Of a stretch of 64,000 nt of DNA, positions 38,241-46,272 are shown piece after piece (position 1 is the first letter of the stretch; each line of letters begins with the position of its first letter). Below the pieces are notes generated by a model. It was not told where the DNA came from. It did not search any database and worked only from the letters and a program-made list of their open reading frames with translations. Location of the stretch: assembly GCA_003666485.1 (NCBI GenBank), contig CP032931.1, positions 620,001 to 684,000 of the forward strand. The letters are read 5' to 3'. The translations under genes and the position numbers were made by a program. The DNA is from Levilactobacillus brevis (GTDB taxonomy: Bacteria; Bacillota; Bacilli; Lactobacillales; Lactobacillaceae).

Positions 38241-39062
38241 ATGACAACGAATTGGAATCAACGAGAAATTCAGACCGTGACGACGGCGACCGACCTACAG
38301 CGGCTGTTTGCGCAGCTGGGATTAACGGTGACAGACACCTGCTTGGTACACACGGCGCTCAGTGCGTTTGGCTTTATCCCCGGCGGCGAGCAGACACTAG
38401 TTTCAGCTTTAAAGGCAACGCTGAATCAAGGCAATATTGCCATGCCCGCCCAAACGGCGGACTGGTCTGACCCGACTGACTGGGGTAATCCCCCAGTGCG
38501 TCCTGACCTCCAGGCGAAGGTCATTGCGGGGATGCCCGCCTTTGACCGTGACTCAACGCCGTGTCACATGATCGGGGTGACGCCCGAATACTTTCGGACG
38601 CTACCGGATACCCAGCGCAGTAACCATCCGACCTGTTCCATGACCGCCTGGGGCCGGGATGCCGCGGCAATCTGTGCGACCACCACGTTTGATCTGCCGT
38701 TTGGGGCCCAGGGACCGCTACAGAAGCTCTACGACCTGGATGCCAAGGTATTGTGCTTAGGCACGCCGTTTGAGAACGCCACGGCCATTCACTTGGCGGA
38801 TTCGACGCTGGACCGGCCGACGCATTTGGAGCGTGCCCCAATCAAGATCAATGGACAGACCAAGTGGATCAGCTTTCAAATGGCACCGCTGGAACCGTAT
38901 GATGATTTCAATGAAATGGGGGCGGCCTTCATGGCGGCATACCCACAAGCGGTCCAGGAGGCGACTATCGGTGATCACCGCACGGCCCGCGTCATGTCAA
39001 TGCGCCAGCTGGTCGACTTTGCCCGGACGTACTATCGGGCTAAGGACGCCGCGCAAGGGTAG
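38241..39062 (+). CDS. AAC(3)-family N-acetyltransferase
   Basis: A 273-residue member of the antibiotic N-acetyltransferase fold, which moves acetyl from acetyl-CoA to the 3-amino group of aminoglycosides or similar amines. Family marks: LVHTALSAFGFIPGGEQTLVSAL (residues about 35-57), GNIAMPAQTADWSDP, NHPTCSMTAWGRDA (about 130) and VLCLGTPFENATAIHLAD (about 170), with the catalytic histidine in the last. Chromosomal Lactobacillus versions are not proven to give resistance. Start chosen at 38241 after GAGGGG. Confidence 0.85.
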   Translation: MTTNWNQREIQTVTTATDLQRLFAQLGLTVTDTCLVHTALSAFGFIPGGEQTLVSALKATLNQGNIAMPAQTADWSDPTDWGNPPVRPDLQAKVIAGMPAFDRDSTPCHMIGVTPEYFRTLPDTQRSNHPTCSMTAWGRDAAAICATTTFDLPFGAQGPLQKLYDLDAKVLCLGTPFENATAIHLADSTLDRPTHLERAPIKINGQTKWISFQMAPLEPYDDFNEMGAAFMAAYPQAVQEATIGDHRTARVMSMRQLVDFARTYYRAKDAAQG

Positions 39063-39224
39063 ACGGAAGGTTTGATTAAACCATAATTTCCAATCGGATG
39101 GTTTCCAGCCGTTGAGATTGGCGAAAGCAGAATGCCTCCGTCAGCTGGCAGTTCTACTGGATTAAAGCGTATTTGACAGTAAAGAATACGTCGCCAAGGG
39201 TTAAACTGATTGATGGTTAAGCTT

Positions 39225-39375
39225 CTTTTTAGCCGAGAGTCTACCAAATATGGTAGAAGCTACCTTAGCAGCGGTCTTTTGGCTCAGAGTCGAGGCGTCG
39301 AGACCGTACTATGGCTCGCCCCGTCCGCCCACCGCGTTCCGACCCATAGTTGGGAGACAGCAGACGGCTAGTTCA
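39225..39375 (-). repeat. Intergenic repeat family A, copy A7 (reverse)
   Basis: The reverse complement of this stretch carries GGTCGGAACGCGGTGGGCGG and ACGGGGCGAGCCA, as in copy A3, then a CTGAGCC core and the closing ACTCTCGGCT. The terminal arms have drifted but still include CCATATTTGG. It lies between two converging genes; no gene was found in 39063-39515. Confidence 0.75.
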
Positions 39376-39458
39376 GATTGTGTACCGGCACAAAACTAAT
39401 TTAGCGCACCAAATGCCGTGGCGGTGTTTTAGACGATTTTCACCTTTCAATCCGCAAT

Positions 39459-39502
39459 TAAAAAAGTGGTCGCAGCTATCTTAGAGATAACAGCGACCAC
39501 CG
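39459..39502 (-). terminator. Rho-independent terminator of the aldo/keto reductase gene
   Basis: On the minus strand GTGGTCGC and GTTATC pair with GATAGC and GCGACCAC, then six T. Confidence 0.87.
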
Positions 39503-39515
39503 GACGATTCAATTT

Positions 39516-40358
39516 TTAATCAGCTAAAGCCTTCAGGGCGTCAAAGTCCGCCTGGCTCAAGTCGATGTCTGCGCCATGAATGTTTTGCAGTTCATGGTCA
39601 GTGGACTTGGTCCCAGGAATTGGTAAGATGACATCGGACCGCTTCAACAGCCATGCCAACGCGATTTGTGCGGGTGAGGCGTCGTACTTCTTCGCGATGT
39701 TGATCAGGGTTGGGTTGTCGATCAACTGACCCGTTGCCAATGGGAACCACGGGATGAAGGCGATGTGGTGGGCGTCAGCGTAGTCCAGGACGTCTTCATC
39801 TTGACGATTGCTGAGGTTGTACATGTTTTGCACGGAGGCGATTGGCGCAATCTTTTCGGCTTCCTTGAGCTGGTCAACAGAGACCTGGCTGAGGCCGATG
39901 TGCTTGATCTTGCCCTCGTCTTGCATCGCTTTCAGCTCGCCGATTTGGTCGGCTAGCGGTACCGTCGGGTCGATTCGGTGCAGTTGCAGCAGATCAATGT
40001 GATCCAGGCCTAACGTGAACAGGTTCAATTCAACCTGTTGGCGCAGGTAGGCGGGCACACCGGTTGGGGTCCAAATGTCAGGGCCTTGACGCGTCTGGCC
40101 AACCTTGGTGGCAACCATAACGTGGTTGTTCGGCCGTTCCTGTAAGGCCTTACGCAGGTACAGGTTGGCGTAGAAGGGACCGTAAGCATCAGCGGTATCA
40201 ATAAAGTTGACGCCGTTATCGATGGCCGTTTCAATGACCTTGACCGCATTATCTGGGTCAGCCACGGGGCCCCAGACACCCTTGCCAGTCAGCTGCATGG
40301 TGCCGTAGCCCAACCGATTAACCGTTAAATCATCATCAAATTTGAATGTTTTCCCCAT
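39516..40358 (-). CDS. Aldo/keto reductase
   Basis: A 280-residue NADPH-dependent carbonyl reductase of the YdbC/AKR type. The (beta/alpha)8 barrel shows NRLGYGTMQLTG at the start, the catalytic tetrad D and Y in FIDTADAYGP (about residues 52-61), K in MVATKVG (about 84), and H in LLQLHRIDP (about 125). PIPGTKS near 245 binds the cofactor phosphate. AGGTGG precedes the ATG. Substrate unknown. Confidence 0.9.
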   Translation of the reverse strand: MGKTFKFDDDLTVNRLGYGTMQLTGKGVWGPVADPDNAVKVIETAIDNGVNFIDTADAYGPFYANLYLRKALQERPNNHVMVATKVGQTRQGPDIWTPTGVPAYLRQQVELNLFTLGLDHIDLLQLHRIDPTVPLADQIGELKAMQDEGKIKHIGLSQVSVDQLKEAEKIAPIASVQNMYNLSNRQDEDVLDYADAHHIAFIPWFPLATGQLIDNPTLINIAKKYDASPAQIALAWLLKRSDVILPIPGTKSTDHELQNIHGADIDLSQADFDALKALAD

Positions 40359-40598
40359 TAGAGTACCACCTAACTAAATAGAATAAGTTTACTGACAATA
40401 AGTTAGTCTTTTTAACCGGCAGAAGCAAACATTTAGTTTCGTTTCTAATGGTAAATCAAGTTAATCTTAAGGGTGGTTAAAAAAAGCTAAACTCCTGTTC
40501 GATTTTGGTTCTTTTTCCTATAAAATCTGTTATACTACTAAGCGGTTAAAAAATTAATTGCCGGTGGGAAACGCCGGTAGAATAGGGGTCAGGATATA

Positions 40599-41402
40599 AT
40601 GAAAAAATTTATGGTTGCGATGACCGGGTTGGTCACTTTAGCTACTATCGGCGCTGTTGCCCCAGTTTCTGTGGCGACGCCCACTGTAACGGCAAATGCG
40701 GCAACGCACGTTGGGCCTAGCCTGAGTGTTAACGCCATTTACACGTCTTCCAACAAGGTTTCGGGGACGGCAACGAAGGGTTCTAAGATCACTGTTAAGG
40801 CGACGAAGAACGCTAAGAAGAACTTGGCTAGCGGTACTGCCTCCAAGAAGACTGGCAAGTACAGCATCAAGCTGTCCAAGAAGCTGAAGAAGAACGCGAA
40901 CGTTTACGTTTACGCAACTAACCCTAAGACCAAGACGTCTTTCTACCGGATCATCCGGGTCCAAGCCGCTGCGACTAAGGCAGCAACGAAGACGACGACT
41001 AAGACCACGACTACGAAGAAGGCCGCTACCAAGACTTCTACGAAGAAGACCACGGCGGCTAGCTTCTCCGTTAAGACACCAACTGGGACTTGGAAGTCAA
41101 ACACGGCGAACAAGTACTCCCAAAAGTTTGTCTTCAGTCAAAAGACTGGTTTTAACCAAACGCTCTACAAGAATGGTAAGAAGGTCAAGACGCTAGTTTC
41201 TTACGCCAAGTACAGCGTAAACGCTAAGACCCCAACGTTCTGGAAGATTACTTACACGCCTAAGGGTTCTAAGACGTCTAAGAGCTTCTACATGCACTTC
41301 ACGTCTGCTAAGAAGTTCAAGATCGTTAACAGTAAGGATAAGGCCGTTGCCGTTAAGGCCGGCGTTGCCCCAGCTGCTAAGTGGACTTTCACTAAGGCTT
41401 AA
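40599..41402 (+). CDS. Secreted, lysine/threonine-rich cell-surface protein
   Basis: 267 residues. A signal peptide (1 to about 35, cut after ANA) is followed by an Ig-like bacterial module (about 40-120: SNKVSGTATKGSKITVKATK), then a Thr/Lys linker (TKTTTKTTTTKKAATKTSTKK, about 126-148) and a C-terminal domain ending AKWTFTKA. The mature protein is very basic, so it could bind wall teichoic acids or polysaccharide without a sorting signal. No LPXTG or LysM motif is seen. Its codons are strongly biased to AAG and ACT, which suggests high expression. Function unknown. Confidence 0.78.
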   Translation: MKKFMVAMTGLVTLATIGAVAPVSVATPTVTANAATHVGPSLSVNAIYTSSNKVSGTATKGSKITVKATKNAKKNLASGTASKKTGKYSIKLSKKLKKNANVYVYATNPKTKTSFYRIIRVQAAATKAATKTTTKTTTTKKAATKTSTKKTTAASFSVKTPTGTWKSNTANKYSQKFVFSQKTGFNQTLYKNGKKVKTLVSYAKYSVNAKTPTFWKITYTPKGSKTSKSFYMHFTSAKKFKIVNSKDKAVAVKAGVAPAAKWTFTKA

Positions 41403-41451
41403 TTCAAATAATGACGCGTAAAACGTGGGCCTAACGCCCAGTTAGCGTAGT

Positions 41452-41482
41452 GAGGTCGGGACTTTGGTTCTGGCCTCTTTTA
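41452..41482 (+). terminator. Terminator after the secreted protein gene
   Basis: GAGGTC and GGGA pair with TTCT and GGCCTC with wobbles, followed by TTTTATTTT. Confidence 0.7.
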
Positions 41483-41708
41483 TTTTGAGCTGATTATTAA
41501 AAAATTAGTCCAGGTTGGCCACCTACAAAGGAAAGTGACCGCCCACCGGAGTCAGCCGCAGACTACTCGTGTGCAGCCTCTATAAAGATTCGTCACAAAT
41601 TCGTTTATCCAAATTAATGGTAAAGCGGAAACACCTTTTGTATCTTTAATCAGAAAAGGGTAAGATGTTTAGAGAAACTGACATTTCAGGGAAAAGGGGA
41701 GAGCGCCG

Positions 41709-42059
41709 GTGCAACGGTCAATCAGAATCAGTTTAACAGCTTTGGGCGTCGCGGGATTGGCGATTGCGGCTGGCTTAGCCATGGGGTACATGGCCAATGA
41801 TGTGGCCGTCTCATATGGGGAGGCCGCGGGTTCCGAGCTAGTCTTGTGGGTCTTGACAGCCAGTGCGACCGTAATCTTTGCCGTGAGTCTCTTTTGGCTG
41901 CGATTCCGCGGCATCACGTTGCTGAGCGGTGTGTTGGGCGTCGTGAGTATCAGTGGGTACGCCACGCTGGTGGGGACCGGCTTTGACTGGCTGATTCTAG
42001 GCTACCTGCTGTATCTCGTCGTAGGTAGTGGGTTAAAATGTTATGCGATTAAAATCTAA
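41709..42059 (+). CDS. Small multi-helix membrane protein, function unknown
   Basis: 116 residues with four hydrophobic segments and basic ends. Starts at GTG after AAAGGGGAGAG. I recognise no family. It stands alone and convergently meets the P-type ATPase gene; a shared terminator lies between. Confidence 0.65.
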   Translation: MQRSIRISLTALGVAGLAIAAGLAMGYMANDVAVSYGEAAGSELVLWVLTASATVIFAVSLFWLRFRGITLLSGVLGVVSISGYATLVGTGFDWLILGYLLYLVVGSGLKCYAIKI

Positions 42060-42066
42060 AGACACC

Positions 42067-42113
42067 AAAAGTCCTGGCCAACCATCAGTTGTGATGGTGA
42101 CCAGGACTTTTTT
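42067..42113. terminator. Bidirectional terminator
   Basis: AAAAGTCCTGG pairs with CCAGGACTTTT, with CCATCA/TGATGG inside. Confidence 0.88.
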
Positions 42114-42125
42114 AAAAACGTTTGA

Positions 42126-44027
42126 TTAGTTCGTCGCTAATTGTTGGGTAGCTGGCTTAGCTTGCTTGGTACCGCGAGGCTTGTAGCCAATCAGGCGCAT
42201 CGCGTTGAAGATAACCACGAGGATGGAGGCTTCGTGGACGAACATCCCACTGGCCATGTAGATGTAACCGTAAACCAACCCGATCAGCAGGAAGGCAACC
42301 GTTAAGATGGCGATGGTGATATTTTCCTTGGTGTTGGCAGAGGTCTTCTTGGCCAGGCCAACCGCGTGATTCAAAGCGGTAAAGCTGGATTGCATCAAGA
42401 CCACGTCGGCAGTTTCGATGGCGACGTCGGTCCCACCACCCATGGCAATACCAACGCTGGCAGTGGCTAAGGATGGGCTATCGTTGATCCCGTCACCAAC
42501 GAAGGCAACGTTGCGGCCCATGTCTTGGAACTTCTTGACGAAGGTAACCTTGTCGGCTGGCAGTAAGTCGGCGTGTACTTCGTCGATGCCCAATGATTCA
42601 GCAACAGCTTGGGCAGTGGCTTGGTTGTCACCGGTTAACATAACTAAGTGCTTGATACCTTGGCGTTTCAAAGCGGCTAAAGCGGCAGGAACTTCTGGCC
42701 GAACCGTATCAGCGACGCCCAGGATAAAGGCAAGTTGGCCTTGATAACCGACTAACACGGTGGATTGGCCTTCGTCTTGCATGCTGTGGAGGTCAGCGAG
42801 TTGGTCGTCCGTCAATGTGATGTCGTGGTCCTTTAATAAAGCGGCGTTACCAACGTACAGGTCGTTGTCGTGCCATTGACCGACCATCCCACGACCCTTG
42901 ATGGTTTCAGTTTCAATGGCGCTGGCGTTGTCTTGTAAATGCGCATCTAGGTGAGCCACAATGGCTTGAGCCAGCGGGTGATCGGAAGTCTTTTCGACTT
43001 GGGCCACACCGGCTAAGAGAGACTTATCAGTGGTGTATTGCTTCATGTCAGCGACGGTCATTTTACCAGTGGTTAAGGTACCAGTCTTGTCAAAGACAAT
43101 CGTATCAACCTTGGCGAGGCTTTCAACCACGTCGCCACCTTTGATTAAGATCCCATTCTTGGCACCGTTACCGATCCCAGCCACGTTTGAAACGGGGGCA
43201 CCGATAACCAGGGCACCAGGGCAACCGAGGACTAAGACGGTGATGGCTAACCGGAGATCTTGTGAGAAGACGTAAACTAGAATGGCAATGACTAAGACGG
43301 CTGGGGTGTAGTATTGGGCAAATTTATCAATAAACTTTTCAGCAGGAGACTTGGTGTCTTGCGCTTCTTCAACTAATTCAATAATCTTGGAGAAAGTGGT
43401 CTCGTCACCAACTTGCGTAGCTTCGATGGTTAAGGTCCCACTTTCAACCATGGCACCGGAGTAAACGCCGTCACCATTTTGCTTATTAACCGGGCGAGAT
43501 TCACCGGTGATGGAGGCTTCATTGACGTAGCCAGAGCCGTCGACGATCTTACCATCGACTGGGACTTGGCCACCGGCCTTGACTAAGACCACGTTGCCTT
43601 CTTCCAGGTCATCGACGTCGACTTCTTCAGTCGTGCCGTCATCGTTGACCAATTGGGCGGTCGTTGGGGCCATTTCAGTCAGGGATTGGATAGCGCCCCG
43701 CGTTTTGGCCAACGTCTTTTGTTCCAGGTAGGACCCGAAGAGAAAGAGGAAAGTTACGATAGCAGATTCTTCAAATTCACCAATGGCGAAGGCCCCAATA
43801 ACGGCGATGCCGACCAGGAGTTCAATACTGAAAACCTTGGCTTTCAACGCGCTGATAGCCCGTAAAACGATTGGCGCTGCGGCAATCACAGAAGCGATGA
43901 TCCAAGCGACATCGGTGACATAAGGGACTTTGGTGAACCAAGCGTTCAGGAAGCCAAGAATGATTAAGCCGGCTGACCAGAAGGTAATGGGATTGGTATG
44001 ACTGTAAATAAAACGTTGAAATTTCAT
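42126..44027 (-). CDS. Heavy-metal translocating P1B-type ATPase with unusual CPG motif
   Basis: Exports (or moves) metal ions using ATP. 633 residues, with no N-terminal metal-binding domain. TGES (about residue 173) is the phosphatase loop, DKTGTLTTG (about 315) carries the phosphorylated aspartate, and MLTGDNQATA and FVGDGINDSPSLA follow. The membrane motif is CPGALVIGAP rather than CPC or SPC. The last helices hold VHEASILVVIFNAMRL, close to the HEG pattern of the P1B-4 group (Co/Zn/Fe), so iron or zinc is likely. It has its own FNR-type box at 44117. Two separate HMA proteins and Dps lie just upstream on the same strand. Confidence 0.93.
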   Translation of the reverse strand: MKFQRFIYSHTNPITFWSAGLIILGFLNAWFTKVPYVTDVAWIIASVIAAAPIVLRAISALKAKVFSIELLVGIAVIGAFAIGEFEESAIVTFLFLFGSYLEQKTLAKTRGAIQSLTEMAPTTAQLVNDDGTTEEVDVDDLEEGNVVLVKAGGQVPVDGKIVDGSGYVNEASITGESRPVNKQNGDGVYSGAMVESGTLTIEATQVGDETTFSKIIELVEEAQDTKSPAEKFIDKFAQYYTPAVLVIAILVYVFSQDLRLAITVLVLGCPGALVIGAPVSNVAGIGNGAKNGILIKGGDVVESLAKVDTIVFDKTGTLTTGKMTVADMKQYTTDKSLLAGVAQVEKTSDHPLAQAIVAHLDAHLQDNASAIETETIKGRGMVGQWHDNDLYVGNAALLKDHDITLTDDQLADLHSMQDEGQSTVLVGYQGQLAFILGVADTVRPEVPAALAALKRQGIKHLVMLTGDNQATAQAVAESLGIDEVHADLLPADKVTFVKKFQDMGRNVAFVGDGINDSPSLATASVGIAMGGGTDVAIETADVVLMQSSFTALNHAVGLAKKTSANTKENITIAILTVAFLLIGLVYGYIYMASGMFVHEASILVVIFNAMRLIGYKPRGTKQAKPATQQLATN

Positions 44028-44116
44028 GGGAGAGCATCCTTTCTATTGATAATTCCTAAGTGCTAATGTTTCGTTCCTTGTTTATGTATTCATTATGCCT
44101 TGGAATGGGGGAGATT

Positions 44117-44136
44117 AACTTGATGCGAATCAAGTT
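44117..44136 (-). promoter_or_regulatory. FNR-type activator site upstream of the P-type ATPase
   Basis: AACTTGATGCGAATCAAGTT is a perfect 20-bp palindrome that contains the FNR consensus TTGATNNNNATCAA. On the minus strand the -10 CATAAT (44092-44097) starts exactly 19 bp after it, which puts its centre at about -41.5, the class II activator position. No good -35 exists. Confidence 0.85.
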
Positions 44137-44311
44137 GGAGGAAATAGTTGGGATTATTTTTATTTTTTGGGGGAAAATGATGAAAAATAGTTGATGCAGC
44201 GCCAAATCGTTCACGCTTGCACTGGATATAGAACAAAATAGATGATCCACCCCGATATTTTGAAGGTGAACCATCTTTTTTGCTGCATATAACTACAAAG
44301 CCGTCCTGACT

Positions 44312-44380
44312 ATAACTTTGGCGAGTTACAGGGCGACAATCTTTAAGTAACTGGCCACCGCCTTTAAAACGACTGCCTGG
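44312..44380 (+). repeat. Intergenic repeat C, copy 1
   Basis: Contains TAACTTTGGCGAGTTA, an imperfect palindrome found again at 44649, followed in both places by a CACCGC...TTAAA segment. Degenerate pair about 320 bp apart. Confidence 0.55.
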
Positions 44381-44525
44381 GATTAGTGTGTTTCTACGAA
44401 TCCCTTCTCATTCACTCCCATATCATACTATGCTGGTCGGGAGCAAGCAATTGGTAAGGTTCATAGGTAACGCGTAGTGCTAGTAATGTAAGCACCTAAA
44501 AACTGACCGTATTGAAATATGAATT

Positions 44526-44569
44526 AAAAAGAGATGGCCCGTCCTCGGTTTTTTAGGGCGGGCCATCTC
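44526..44569 (-). terminator. Strong hairpin with T-run on the minus strand
   Basis: GAGATGGCCCGTCCT and AGGGCGGGCCATCTC pair at 14 of 15 positions plus one wobble; TTTTTAATT follows on the minus strand. No gene ends here, so it may close a short untranslated transcript or act as insulation upstream of the ATPase promoter. Confidence 0.7.
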
Positions 44570-44629
44570 TTCCATGGGTTGAGAAGACGAAGACAATGGT
44601 AGCCGCAGTAAAACAATTTGTGACGACTA

Positions 44630-44710
44630 GCGTGCATAACTTCAATTAACTTTGGCGAGTTATGGGACTGCCTTAATCATTTCTGTTTCTAGTCACCGCT
44701 CTTAAAGCGG
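44630..44710 (+). repeat. Intergenic repeat C, copy 2
   Basis: Repeats TAACTTTGGCGAGTTA and the CACCGCTCTTAAAGCGG part of copy 1. The whole stretch 44137-44868 has no supported gene. Confidence 0.55.
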
Positions 44711-44868
44711 CTTGCTAGAAAGAGGGGACTGGTGCAATAACATTGGTCCGTCATGTTTACGCCTGTATAATAGCATGGCGGTGAGGTCCGAGCAAGGGAT
44801 GTAAACTCAAGATTGCGTAGCCCGGATCTTAGGTAGGCAGATACATACAGGTTGGCCAGTGATAAGTA

Positions 44869-44918
44869 AAAACGCGATTCACTCAGCACCTCGCAGTGTA
44901 CTGAGTGAATCGCGTTTT
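44869..44918 (-). terminator. Terminator of the HMA-HMA-dps operon
   Basis: AAAACGCGATTCACTCAG pairs perfectly over 18 bases with CTGAGTGAATCGCGTTTT, then T on the minus strand. Confidence 0.9.
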
Positions 44919-44960
44919 CTCGCAGGATGAAACAATTTCGTAAGTGCGTGATGCTAGTGA

Positions 44961-45524
44961 TTAATCTTCGTCGTCATCATCGTCTTCTTCGTCCAGACCG
45001 TCGCGGGCATCGTTGCCCAGTACGGCTTGGAGTTCACGGATGATGTGGTTGTTGGTGCCGCGGAGGTCAGTTAAGAAGCTAGCCAACGCTGGGCGTTCTT
45101 CTTTTTCGGCAAGCTTGATAGCCCGGTCGATGAAGAGGTTGTGGGTATCAGCGTCGTGGACCAGCTCACTGACTTGGTCTTCGGCACTCAGGTACTTCTT
45201 GGCGCCACTTTCTTGCAGCATGTTGTAGTCGTGGTATTCCTTGGTCGTCGTCGACACCGTTTCGCCTTCGTCCAAGAGCAGTTCGCCCAAGGCATCAAAT
45301 TGCTTGCGGTAAGTGTCAATGTAGCCGGCTAGTAATTGGCGAACGCTCAATGCCAGTGGGCCTTTGACGGACCACCGCACTTGATGGAACTTCACGATGG
45401 AGATGTGCAGGTTAGACAGGATGTGGTTGGTCATGGCGCCGGCCGTTGGTACGTGGTGGTCGTGGTCAGTTTGGGCTTGTTCTGCTGCAAAGCGGTCTTC
45501 GATACTCATAGTGGTAGTTGTCAT
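44961..45524 (-). CDS. dps: Dps family iron-storage / DNA-protection protein
   Basis: A 187-residue ferritin-like protein that forms a 12-mer, oxidises Fe2+ with peroxide and stores the iron. The helices HISIVKFHQVRWSVKGP (ferroxidase histidines, residues about 40-55) and LLAGYIDTYRKQFDALGELLLDEGE (acidic ligands, about 65-90) are typical. The C-terminal tail is unusually acidic (DEEDDDDDED), and there is a His-rich DHDHH at 20-24. Ribosome site GAAAGGAAG. It is third in an operon after two HMA proteins, which couples iron storage to metal handling. Confidence 0.9.
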   Translation of the reverse strand: MTTTTMSIEDRFAAEQAQTDHDHHVPTAGAMTNHILSNLHISIVKFHQVRWSVKGPLALSVRQLLAGYIDTYRKQFDALGELLLDEGETVSTTTKEYHDYNMLQESGAKKYLSAEDQVSELVHDADTHNLFIDRAIKLAEKEERPALASFLTDLRGTNNHIIRELQAVLGNDARDGLDEEDDDDDED

Positions 45525-45557
45525 TGGTTGAACTTCCTTTCGTTTTTAGGGGATGGA

Positions 45558-45785
45558 TTAGAGGGCTTTAACTTTAGAACTCTTCACGGTGTAGCCGAGG
45601 TCGGTGACCGTGTCAGCGAGGCTTTCAGCGGTCACTTGGCTGTCATCGAAGTCTGCCTTGATCTTGCTGGCGTTGAAGAGGACCTTGACGTTTTCCACGC
45701 CATCCTTCTTACTCAGCGCGCCTTCAATCTTGGTCATGCAAGAGGGGCAGGTCAATGCGTCTAACTTCATCGTTACTTTACTCAT
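45558..45785 (-). CDS. Heavy-metal-associated (HMA) domain protein, copy 1
   Basis: A 75-residue metallochaperone-like protein with a ferredoxin-like fold and the metal-binding CPSC motif (LTCPSCMTKIEGALSK, residues 11-26). It is 63 of 75 residues identical to the gene just upstream, so it is a tandem duplicate. Good ribosome site AGGAGG. The nearby ATPase lacks such a domain, so these free domains may deliver metal to it. Copper and zinc usually bind CxxC; which metal is used here is not known. Confidence 0.92.
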   Translation of the reverse strand: MSKVTMKLDALTCPSCMTKIEGALSKKDGVENVKVLFNASKIKADFDDSQVTAESLADTVTDLGYTVKSSKVKAL

Positions 45786-45807
45786 AATTGAAAACCTCCT
45801 AATGGTT

Positions 45808-46035
45808 TTAAAGTGCTTTAACTTTACTACTCTGAACGGCGTAGCCTAAATCGGTTACGGTGGTGGCTAAATCTTCGGCTGAAACGGTCTGGTCGTCGAA
45901 TTCGGCTTTGACCTTGCTGGCGTTGAAGAGGACCTTGACGTTTTTGACGCCAGCCTTCTTACTTAGCGCGCCTTCGATCTTGGTCATGCAAGACGGGCAG
46001 GTCAGATCATCTAACTTCATGGTTACTTTACTCAT
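45808..46035 (-). CDS. Heavy-metal-associated (HMA) domain protein, copy 2
   Basis: Also 75 residues, with LTCPSCMTKIEGALSK at residues 11-26. First gene of the operon HMA-HMA-dps. GGAGG precedes the ATG. Its promoter carries an FNR-type box at 46108, at the same spacing as the ATPase promoter. Confidence 0.92.
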   Translation of the reverse strand: MSKVTMKLDDLTCPSCMTKIEGALSKKAGVKNVKVLFNASKVKAEFDDQTVSAEDLATTVTDLGYAVQSSKVKAL

Positions 46036-46107
46036 AATGAAAACCTCCTTCGGCTTTTTCGTTTGCCTTGATTACATGACTTAGTATACGGGCGACTGGG
46101 CGAAAAG

Positions 46108-46127
46108 AACTTGACTCAGATCAAGTT
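46108..46127 (-). promoter_or_regulatory. FNR-type activator site upstream of the HMA-HMA-dps operon
   Basis: AACTTGACTCAGATCAAGTT: 18 of 20 positions palindromic, with TTGA and ATCAA halves. On the minus strand the -10 TATACT (46083-46088) begins exactly 19 bp after it, as at the ATPase gene. Confidence 0.82.
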
Positions 46128-46272
46128 AGGCAAAAAATCGTGAATTTCTTTAAAAAATTGGTGATTTTCGCAAAAAAACGCGGTTTAATCGCCTTTTGGA
46201 GAGGTAACTGTTTCAGAAATATTTTAAATATGCGACAATGAAGGCAGATTGAAGATAAGTGAGGGACAGTAA

